Below, piece after piece: positions 12,971 through 19,100 of a stretch of DNA of 19,100 bases (within the stretch, counting starts at the first letter, position 1; every line of letters starts with the position of its first letter). The translations under genes and the position numbers were made by a program. Below the pieces are notes generated by a model that was given only the letters and a program-made list of their open reading frames with translations, was not told the DNA's origin and did not search any database. The stretch spans positions 1-19,100 of the forward strand of contig JAHWHQ010000043.1 of the NCBI GenBank assembly GCA_019323195.1, written 5' to 3'. The DNA is from Candidatus Woesearchaeota archaeon (GTDB taxonomy: Archaea > Nanobdellota > Nanobdellia > Woesearchaeales > JACPBV01).

Positions 12971-13471
12971 TCATCCCTTTTTTTTCTTATTATTCTTATA
13001 AGCACAGATCCCGTCATACAAACGCGTTCTGAATGAATAATCAGCGCCTGCCACCTCTATGATAATCCTGCTTCCGTCTTCCTGTATCTTTTGTGGATTT
13101 GTGCCGATCTTCAGAGAGCCGCTCTCACGCGGGTCAAAAATATTAGAGTATACAGGCATGACTACACCCTCATCTTTAAGATACTTCAGCCCGCATTGAC
13201 TCAATCCAATATAAGGTAATAATCCGCAGCCCTCAATATTTTCAAATTGTGATAAACCATTAACAAGCTCAACAATACTTCCTGAATTTCCCGCAATCCC
13301 GCAAAAAGGAACACCTTGTTCTATCAAAGATGATTTAAAATCATCAGAGACAGCAAGATACATCTCAGGCCCCAATATTGTCCCATAAGCTCCCTTTTTC
13401 CTAAGGCCCTTTTTCCAGCTCACGATATAAAACTCTATAGGACAACATCTTTCTAATACGTGAAGTTCCAT
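12971..13471 (-). CDS. Orphan protein, 166 residues
   Basis: No family recognised. ATG 13471 lies at leaderless distance from a TATA box (GTTTTATATATC, about 13494-13505). The product is soluble, mixed alpha/beta, and glycine-rich in the centre (FCGIAGNSGSIVELVNGL, CGLLPYIGLSQCG). It contains five Cys without a regular metal-binding spacing and ends in a very basic KNNKKKKG tail, which may bind nucleic acid. The neighbours on either side are other orphans and the DUF234 remnant. Confidence 0.65.
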   Translation of the reverse strand: MELHVLERCCPIEFYIVSWKKGLRKKGAYGTILGPEMYLAVSDDFKSSLIEQGVPFCGIAGNSGSIVELVNGLSQFENIEGCGLLPYIGLSQCGLKYLKDEGVVMPVYSNIFDPRESGSLKIGTNPQKIQEDGSRIIIEVAGADYSFRTRLYDGICAYKNNKKKKG

Positions 13472-13533
13472 TTTACCATTGGAAAGTGAAAGTGATATAT
13501 AAAACTTGCTGTCATCCAGCAGCGGGCTGAAGC

Positions 13534-13574
13534 AAGGTTTCTTGAGTTCTTCATCAGCCGGATTAAGGGCAGGA
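13534..13574 (+). repeat. Direct repeat, left copy flanking the ATPase remnant
   Basis: AAGGTTTCTTGAGTTCTTCATCAGCCGGAT (split here: AAGGTTTCTTG, then CATCAGCCGGAT) matches 14162-14190 with two substitutions and one indel; similarity continues to GGCAGGA. The two copies enclose about 600 bp containing the DUF234 remnant and the tandem repeats. Confidence 0.55.
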
Positions 13575-13606
13575 AAGGGGCTGTGGAAGAAACCGAAGAA
13601 AGATCT

Positions 13607-14030
13607 TTAAGCTGCTTTATCAAACAATTCAGTAATTTCACCTAAATCTAAATGAGCCATCCCATTCCCATCCATATAATCTATACATTCAGCGCTGAAT
13701 CCTGATTTAGAAACAAATAAGTAATGAATAGTGCCGGTTGCGTTGATTAATTTAGACTTCCTGTCTAAGTCCTTAACATCTTTAACATCAACTTGTTTAT
13801 TTGTCCATTTAGCTTCACAAAGTATCATCTGTCTTGTCGTTTTATTATTGGCAATTATTTCAATCTCCTCTGTTCCCCCTTCCTTGTTTTTTCCCCACCA
13901 GGGGCCAATCTCATCAAAATCAATATTAAGATTTTTTATTTTTCTGCTGTTATATAGTATCAGCAATTCCCTGATGACCTCTTCAAATCTGAATCCGATA
14001 AAGCTGTTGATATCCCTTTCTATTTTACGG
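13607..14030 (-). pseudogene. C-terminal remnant of an archaeal ATPase (DUF234 nuclease-like domain)
   Basis: The frame carries the typical end of archaeal AAA ATPases with a DUF234 domain: IERDINSFIGFRFEEVIRELL, then IGPWWGKNKEGGTEEIEIIA and MILCEAKWTNKQVDVKDVKDL, where E...E.K-type residues match a PD-(D/E)XK-like core. The homology runs upstream of the first ATG (13966) to about 14030, and there is no Walker A/B ATPase domain before it: the frame enters three 23-bp tandem repeats instead. No promoter is evident. The stop is at 13607 after FDKAA. I read it as a decayed or truncated gene, flanked by imperfect direct repeats at 13534 and 14162. Confidence 0.75.
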
Positions 14031-14094
14031 ATGTAGTTCCGTAGAATCTGCGGATGTAGTTCCGTAGAATTTACGGATGTAGTTCCGCAAAATT
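14026..14094. repeat. Three tandem 23-bp repeats with internal dyad
   Basis: Units at 14026-14048, 14049-14071 and 14072-14094 share the core CGGATGTAGTTCCG, itself an inverted repeat CGGA...TCCG. Units differ at a few bases. Spacing is zero, so this is not a CRISPR array, and 23 is not a multiple of three, so it is unlikely to be protein repeats. It sits where the ATPase homology ends. Confidence 0.85.
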
Positions 14095-14161
14095 TATTGG
14101 GCAGGGAAGTTGGATGCCATAGAGGTTGGAGACAAAAAACAAGCGTTTCAAGCTAATTTTT

Positions 14162-14202
14162 AAGGTTTCTTGGGTTTTTATCAGCCGGATCTGTGGCAGG
14201 AC
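14162..14202 (+). repeat. Direct repeat, right copy flanking the ATPase remnant
   Basis: AAGGTTTCTTGGGTTTTTA followed by TCAGCCGGAT, matching the copy at 13534. It lies at the edge of the metalloprotease candidate's open frame and upstream of its probable real start. Confidence 0.55.
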
Positions 14203-14289
14203 AGTAGTTATAGAATAAATATTAATTTATTATTTCTTAGTAGTTACAAAAAGCAAAGTTTTAAAAGCGATACCTTCCTCCGTTCTTTT

Positions 14290-15291
14290 ATGGATGATGT
14301 AAAAGACATGGTAAGTAAAGGATATAAGTCTTTAGCCAGTAGGACGATCTGTGCTTATAATGATGTATGTATGCATTATAATCTTCATAATGTGCCTGCA
14401 CTAAAAAGACTGTTTGGGATGCTGGATTACATCTGCGATAATGGGGATATCAGGCATCTGGGCGAAGAGGGCAGGAAAGTATTTAGTGACAGTATCATAA
14501 CCTTGGATCTTGCAATACCTGAAAGACTAAAGCCGTTTGATGAAGGCTCAGCAAGAAAGTTTGCAGTGGATGCGATGGAGAACTATATGCATATTTATGG
14601 TATTGAAAACCTTAAATCTGAAGGGAACATCACCGATATTGTGATGAATTCCGGGCAGCGTATTCTCAAATGGTCATTAAGTGAGGAAGGTGTGGTCAAG
14701 GAACTGCATCTGGTATATGATCCCAATCTTCCTGCTTATTCAACCATAGGCAATATCCATGAGTTTTATCATGCATTTCAGACTGAGAAAGAGGCAATCT
14801 ATCGGTTGTTGAAAGAGATGAGTGAAGTGCCGGGATTTAAAAGGCTGACAAGTCTTGCTTATAATGATCCTCACCTAAAGGAGGAACTGTCACGCATAAC
14901 AAAAGAAAGCCACCAGCTTAACTATTATAAACTTCCTGCTGTCCTGGAGCTTGCAGCAAATGAAGGAATTGACACTGCCCCCCTATCAGGGTTTATAGAA
15001 AAGAACACCCCTCTGATGAATTTTCTGATGTGTTACAAAGAAGGTGATGCATATCTTAAGCAGACAGAGATACTGTCAGGCTCTTCTTTTGCAAAAGATG
15101 ATCCTAGAGTTCTTAAACTATACAGGCTGATGTCACTTTGTGATGCTTTAGCAGCAGCCCTTCAGCCTTTAAGGCCGACCATCTTCGAGGCAGGAATAGG
15201 CATGGCAGAAAGCATGCGGATGAACAGGACTTCCATGAAAGACTGCGGGGAGTTTCATGACAAGCTGACAAAGGAATACTTTCCGGGATAG
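14290..15291 (+). CDS. Putative HExxH zinc metalloprotease, 333 residues
   Basis: The sequence has HEFYHAFQTEKEAI at residues 157-170: an HExxH zinc site with a Phe-Gln and Glu pattern after it, as in many gluzincin-type peptidases. It follows a beta strand (KELHLVYDPNL) and a short Gly-bearing stretch (STIGNI), a common layout before the active-site helix. The rest is alpha-helical; no signal peptide or membrane helix, so a cytoplasmic enzyme is expected. I do not recognise the family. The frame extends to a TTG at 14170, but ATG 14290 is preferred: GTTTTAAAA (14258-14266) lies 26-28 bp upstream, and the extension covers a repeat. Substrate unknown. Confidence 0.65.
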   Translation: MDDVKDMVSKGYKSLASRTICAYNDVCMHYNLHNVPALKRLFGMLDYICDNGDIRHLGEEGRKVFSDSIITLDLAIPERLKPFDEGSARKFAVDAMENYMHIYGIENLKSEGNITDIVMNSGQRILKWSLSEEGVVKELHLVYDPNLPAYSTIGNIHEFYHAFQTEKEAIYRLLKEMSEVPGFKRLTSLAYNDPHLKEELSRITKESHQLNYYKLPAVLELAANEGIDTAPLSGFIEKNTPLMNFLMCYKEGDAYLKQTEILSGSSFAKDDPRVLKLYRLMSLCDALAAALQPLRPTIFEAGIGMAESMRMNRTSMKDCGEFHDKLTKEYFPG

Positions 15292-15494
15292 CTCATACCG
15301 ATGGCAATTCCAGCACTGAATCTTAGATTCCAAAGCGTCCAAGGTATTTGCCTCAGGTATGAGGGATTGGAAATATCCCCAGAGATTTTCAATAGTTTTC
15401 TGGTTTGTTTTGGGGGGTTGATTGGTTGTGTGGGGGGTGATTGAGGAGTGGAATGGAGAAAATATTATAAATTAATCTATATTTCCATATTATC
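15292..15494 (+). promoter_or_regulatory. Intergenic region with G-rich strand and promoter
   Basis: No gene is seen. 15405-15458 is G-rich on the plus strand with two runs of six G about 14 bases apart. A TATA-like ATATTATAAATTAAT (about 15462-15476) lies 25-30 bp before ATG 15495. The base composition changes here from mixed to strongly AT-rich. Confidence 0.5.
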
Positions 15495-16214
15495 ATGAAA
15501 CTTATGAATAAAGTTTTTCTTTTATTCTTTTTTTTGTTAGTATTATTCATTGTTGGATGTCTAGGACACCTTTTTGGACAGGTGAATAACTTATCAGAAC
15601 CTAACCAATGTATACCAGTCAGTTTTAAGGTTGAAACTCCTATAAGTAAGAGAACCAAACTAAAAGACTCATATGTAATGAATGAGGAGATTGATATCAT
15701 CCTCAATATACAAAAGAGTGAGTATTGTACTTTAGTAAATGATACTGTTTATCTTTATGTCAATGAGAAAAACTATACTATAAATTTATCTAATGTTAAT
15801 AAAAAAAGTGTAAAATTCCCATTAGATACAAAAATAAGCAATACTCATGAGTTTAGGGATATATTCCTAAAGGGGCACTCTCAAGAATTTTCTCTTGGAA
15901 ATGAAATAATTTATGAATTTGAAACAGAACATTACACTATTCAAATAATTTCTTCAAGTGAACAGTTAGCTTTGAGCTATGCTGGGGAAAGTCTAAGAAT
16001 AGCTGAAGAGGCTAATAAATTATCAAAAGATTCTAATAAAATCGCAATGGAGGCTAATAAGAAGGCGGATATAGCAAACAAATTTTCAAGCGATGCTAAT
16101 GACACTGCAAATTCGGCAAATAGGTGGGCTATTTTCTCTGCAATAGTTGCTTTCTTTGTTTTGCTCTTTGATGGATTCAAATATTTTAGAGAAAAGCACA
16201 GTGAGAGAAGATAA
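15495..16214 (+). CDS. Lipoprotein-like membrane protein with heptad coiled coil, 239 residues
   Basis: The N-terminus is a signal or anchor (KVFLLFFFLLVLFIVGC) with a lipobox-like IVGC, Cys at residue 22. A beta-rich domain follows (about 40-155: FKVETPI, EIDIILNIQKSEYC, YLYVNEKNYTINL). Residues about 160-208 form an exceptionally regular heptad array (AEEANKL, SKDSNKI, AMEANKK, ADIANKF, SSDANDT), a coiled coil probably making oligomers. A hydrophobic helix (WAIFSAIVAFFVLLFDGF, about 211-228) and a basic tail end the chain. A signal plus a C-terminal anchor puts the beta domain and coiled coil outside the cell. TATA spacing supports ATG 15495. Function unknown; base composition groups it with the genes to its right. 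Confidence 0.75.
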   Translation: MKLMNKVFLLFFFLLVLFIVGCLGHLFGQVNNLSEPNQCIPVSFKVETPISKRTKLKDSYVMNEEIDIILNIQKSEYCTLVNDTVYLYVNEKNYTINLSNVNKKSVKFPLDTKISNTHEFRDIFLKGHSQEFSLGNEIIYEFETEHYTIQIISSSEQLALSYAGESLRIAEEANKLSKDSNKIAMEANKKADIANKFSSDANDTANSANRWAIFSAIVAFFVLLFDGFKYFREKHSERR

Positions 16215-16224
16215 ATAAAAAAGA

Positions 16225-16701
16225 TTAGTGTATGAGTTTATAGCTTTTAAATTCTGTTATCATCTCGTTTTTTAATTTGATGTAGTCTTTATCTGAAAAG
16301 CAATATATTTGGTATTTTGGAAAATAATACTCATCTACATTGACAAAAAATTTATCTTGCAAAAGCATCAAGAAATTCCAAGCAAGTTCTGCTTGTTTTT
16401 CTGATTTAACAATCAATACAAACTCAGATCCTTTTTCATAAGCAAACATGATACCATTCATGATAGTTCCAATTAGCCACTTATCTGTTTTTTCCTCAAT
16501 TTCAAAATTGTACTTTATATACTTACCACGAAGCCACACTACATCTGGGATTACAGGATAATCTAGTATTTTTTTATTTCCTTCCCAGTCCTGTTCTCTT
16601 TTTTCTGATTTAATATAATATTTTTTTTCTTTGGTTGGAACTTTAAAACCAGCTCCTGCCCATCTAACTATGGATTGTACTTTCTTTTGCCATGTTGCCA
16701 T
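16225..16701 (-). CDS. Putative PD-(D/E)XK-fold nuclease-like protein, 158 residues
   Basis: Residues 47-71 read DYPVIPD at 47-53 and YNFEIEEK at 64-71: an acidic residue after a strand, then ExExK, the spacing of a PD-(D/E)XK nuclease core (candidates D53, E67/E69, K71). The next parts, a helix (LIGTIMNGIMFAYEKG) and the strand FVLIVKS, fit the alpha-beta order of that fold. The N-terminus (WQKKVQSIVRWAGAGF) and the basic patch around KEKKYYIKSEKREQD suggest DNA or RNA contact. Not assigned to a named family, and it could be a catalytically inactive member. ATG 16701 is leaderless, with GATTTAAATAG at 16725-16735. It converges with the coiled-coil gene and is divergent from the large membrane-protein gene. 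Confidence 0.6.
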   Translation of the reverse strand: MATWQKKVQSIVRWAGAGFKVPTKEKKYYIKSEKREQDWEGNKKILDYPVIPDVVWLRGKYIKYNFEIEEKTDKWLIGTIMNGIMFAYEKGSEFVLIVKSEKQAELAWNFLMLLQDKFFVNVDEYYFPKYQIYCFSDKDYIKLKNEMITEFKSYKLIH

Positions 16702-16821
16702 AATATGCCTAGTTTGAGATTATACTATTTAAATCTTTGTTTTAACAAAATGTTACAATTGATGAGAAAGGTTTAAATTATAACCTATATTACTAACATT
16801 AATATATGTTTACAAAAAAGA

Positions 16822-18921
16822 ATGGTAATTAAAAAAACAAAAAAATTTAATTTTTTGAATTTTACTCAGTTTTTCTTTTGGATTCTTATTATTTTAGTAA
16901 TTCTAAGTATAGTCCTTGTATTTTACCTTAATTATAAAGGGATGATTGAGAACTCCAACAATAACAATATTTTCTCTGATAGAATCTATTCAAATGGTCT
17001 AGCTTTCATATTTAGCATTATTGGTTTTCTTATTGCAGTAATTATATTTTTAATACAACATATAAGTTCAAAATATCATTCAGAAGAATTAGGGGAATTA
17101 CCAATATTCCTTACATATTTTATTACAACTCTGATTATCCTGTTAGTGTATATAATCTTCAATTTTATTGCTTTATACCTAGAACTTACGTTTCCTTATA
17201 CATTAATCAGCCTAATTTTTTCCATATCGCTTGTAGTATTAATTCTTACAACAATGATATTTGCATATTATAATACTAAAGTTTCAACTATTCTTGGTAG
17301 AACCTCAAAAGATATAATTAAATTTATCATAAAGAAAAAAACATTTAAGAAGTTACCAATATTTAATGACATTGCATATACAGAAGAATTTACTGAGTCT
17401 CTCAATAGGAAAGTATCTATCTTTATTAAGAACAGCATAGATGCAATAAACAATAACGAAGACACTATCTTTAAAAACTCATTAGAAAGCCTAAAAGAAA
17501 TAAGTCACCATTACTTACAACAATCTAAGCATATCCAAGCAACCGATGATAAATTTTTAAATGAATTAAATGACCAATTCAATTTTATAATATCCGAGAG
17601 TCTAAAAAGTTATAATCAAAAAATTCTGGAAGATGTTGCTAATACAATTGGTGCAATTTCTTTAGATATTATCAAATATAGGAAAGGCATTGCCGACATT
17701 AATAACTTTGCACTTAATTGGCTTGCTACATTAAAAGATTTGTTCATTAAATCTTATAAAAAAGATAGAACGATTGTGTGCCACATCTGTTTAGAGAGAA
17801 TTAATGATGTTATTCTATTAACTCTAGACAAAGGCTACTACAGGTCATATGATACGTATAAGATGTTTATAGATGAAATCTCTGAAATTCTTTCTAAAGT
17901 TAACCAATATTGGTCCGCAATCCTTTTACAGAAAGCTTTATTGATGTATCAATACCAATTCTTGAAGTTTTTGGAATTATCAAAAACTAACAAAATAACT
18001 TTCAATGATACGCTTATCGAGCATTATTTTGATAAATTAGCAAAAATAATTAATGAAGCAAAAAATACCCATAAATCTTTTGGAAATAATACAATAATTT
18101 TTGCATCTTTGTATGGATTAGATTCTTTTGCTCAGAAGATTGCTGGACTTGGATTAACTAATCTAGAAGAGGATAGAATAAAAAGAAATATCGGCAAACA
18201 GATTAAACAACTCATAGATTTCAACAAAAAAATAATCAACACCAATCCTAAAAAAAATGATAGTCGAGTTTATGACTCATTTTCTGAATTACTCTTTCTT
18301 ATAACTAAATATATTGATTTAACCAATGATGATAGAGAATCATTGATTGAATCCTTATCTAACAGTTTAATCGAGTTTGTTAAAAGTATCTACATTAAGG
18401 AAATAAGTGATCATGATAATACACTCTACGAACTCAAAGAAGCTACAATTGATTATTTTGCACTATTGATATATTTATGTAAGAATAAGCCAGACTTGAT
18501 TAGTAAAATAATGCTGAGATTTGTTGGTATTTATCTGGATATCAAAAAGAGGATAAAGGGAGAAGATAAGGGTCAATTAATTAAATCACTATATAAAGAA
18601 CTAAAGTTATATTCTTGTTGGATTAATATTTTTTCTAATCTAAATGAAATTAATAAACCTCTCATTAAAGTATTAAAGGATGATTTTTATGAACCTAGTT
18701 TTCCTCATAGAATCTCAATGCCATCCTTATTTGAGAAATATGGGTATTCCAAAAACAAGATTAGTAGATTAAGCGGACTTTGGTATCTCCATCCATCACA
18801 TATGTGGGGGAATGAATTCCAAGAAGAAATATCTAATAAATTAAATGGAGATAAAGGTAAACCATATGTAGAATTTCATGAAATGTTGAAGAGAAATGAA
18901 AATGAAAAATACAATAAATAA
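16822..18921 (+). CDS. Large membrane protein: four N-terminal TM helices and ~530-residue helical domain
   Basis: No family recognised. Four hydrophobic helices occupy about residues 14-35, 58-82, 93-119 and 125-150, typical of a small membrane anchor or channel-like module. From about 165 to 699 the chain is soluble and almost wholly alpha-helical, with many Lys/Asn and no obvious catalytic motif, reminiscent of helical-repeat scaffolds. The loop between TM1 and TM2 has NNNN. ATG 16822 is the only good start; ATG 16806 opens a frame that stops after eight codons. A TATA-like TTTAAATTATAA (about 16771-16782) predicts a short leader. The last 20 bases overlap the start of a nuclease-like gene, so the two are co-transcribed and probably co-translated. 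Confidence 0.8.
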   Translation: MVIKKTKKFNFLNFTQFFFWILIILVILSIVLVFYLNYKGMIENSNNNNIFSDRIYSNGLAFIFSIIGFLIAVIIFLIQHISSKYHSEELGELPIFLTYFITTLIILLVYIIFNFIALYLELTFPYTLISLIFSISLVVLILTTMIFAYYNTKVSTILGRTSKDIIKFIIKKKTFKKLPIFNDIAYTEEFTESLNRKVSIFIKNSIDAINNNEDTIFKNSLESLKEISHHYLQQSKHIQATDDKFLNELNDQFNFIISESLKSYNQKILEDVANTIGAISLDIIKYRKGIADINNFALNWLATLKDLFIKSYKKDRTIVCHICLERINDVILLTLDKGYYRSYDTYKMFIDEISEILSKVNQYWSAILLQKALLMYQYQFLKFLELSKTNKITFNDTLIEHYFDKLAKIINEAKNTHKSFGNNTIIFASLYGLDSFAQKIAGLGLTNLEEDRIKRNIGKQIKQLIDFNKKIINTNPKKNDSRVYDSFSELLFLITKYIDLTNDDRESLIESLSNSLIEFVKSIYIKEISDHDNTLYELKEATIDYFALLIYLCKNKPDLISKIMLRFVGIYLDIKKRIKGEDKGQLIKSLYKELKLYSCWINIFSNLNEINKPLIKVLKDDFYEPSFPHRISMPSLFEKYGYSKNKISRLSGLWYLHPSHMWGNEFQEEISNKLNGDKGKPYVEFHEMLKRNENEKYNK

Positions 18922-19100
18922 ACTCATTCAGATATTGGAAGGATATAAATTTAAATTTAATGAAGACGAAGTAAAATGTGAACTATTTAACCTATTGAAA
19001 AAGGAAGGGTCTATAGTAAGAGCAGAATATACTGTAGGAATAGAAGATAATGAAAACCCTCGAAGGCATGATTTAGTGATACTAAATAATAAGTTTGAAA
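18902..19100 (+). CDS. Partial gene, putative PD-(D/E)XK endonuclease, N-terminal 66 residues
   Basis: ATG 18902 opens a frame running off the window end with no stop. The overlap of 20 bases with the preceding membrane-protein gene suggests translational coupling. The visible chain starts with a helical segment (KLIQILEGYKFKFNEDEVKCELFNLLKKEG), then strands with RAEYTVGIED and RRHDLVILNNKFE. The pattern of a helix with Glu, a strand, an Asp in a HDLVI strand and then another strand is that of PD-(D/E)XK proteins (R.DLVI...), with the E.K expected just beyond the edge. Function inference is weak until the rest is seen. Confidence 0.7.
   Translation, partial: MKNTINKLIQILEGYKFKFNEDEVKCELFNLLKKEGSIVRAEYTVGIEDNENPRRHDLVILNNKFE

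Noticed and set aside
14026..14094. CRISPR-like short repeats.
   Set aside because: The three units are directly joined with no spacers.
15405..15458. G-quadruplex from two G6 runs.
   Set aside because: Only two long G-tracts; a stable four-tract structure would need two-base tracts and is not compelling.

Overview
The window is archaeal chromosome. It carries a histone-fold protein, archaeal-type glutamyl-tRNA synthetase, both subunits of the archaea-specific GatDE Glu-tRNA(Gln) amidotransferase, an MJ1316-domain protein and four tRNA genes interrupted by short archaeal introns. Many genes have a TATA box 25-27 bp upstream of the start codon, so their mRNAs should be leaderless; a minority have a clear Shine-Dalgarno sequence. 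The short GatE, tiny introns and many orphan genes would fit a DPANN-type lineage (Woesearchaeota/Pacearchaeota-like). That placement is inference; nothing here proves it.

Layout. 1-8300 is the housekeeping half: gltX (minus), histone, tRNA-Ala(GGC), HIT hydrolase, tRNA-Met(CAU), tRNA-Ser(CGA) (minus), an unassigned structured RNA gene (minus), tRNA-Ser(GCU), gatE (minus), an orphan gene, an MJ1316-domain gene, a methyltransferase gene broken by an in-frame TAG, and gatD (minus). GluRS, GatD and GatE together form the indirect Gln-tRNA(Gln) route: GluRS charges tRNA(Gln) with Glu, GatD releases ammonia and GatE amidates. The tRNA cluster holds five introns in four genes, two of them at non-canonical positions (D-loop of tRNA-Ala, anticodon stem of tRNA-Ser(GCU)).

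8300-8700 holds a 15-codon Cys-Gly/Lys microgene with its own ribosome binding site and terminator, then a 164-bp element with long terminal inverted repeats. The conserved right half of that element occurs again at 42-128.

8770-15290 is accessory: small orphan genes, mostly minus strand with individual promoters, a tandem duplication of an orphan gene with its flanks, the C-terminal remnant of a DUF234-type archaeal ATPase next to three 23-bp tandem repeats and between imperfect direct repeats, and a putative HExxH metalloprotease.

15460-19100 is clearly more AT-rich and looks acquired: a coiled-coil lipoprotein/membrane protein, a PD-(D/E)XK-like nuclease candidate, a 699-residue protein with four membrane helices, and an overlapping gene cut by the window edge that also looks like a PD-(D/E)XK nuclease. 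This block is the best candidate for an undescribed, possibly defence-related, system.
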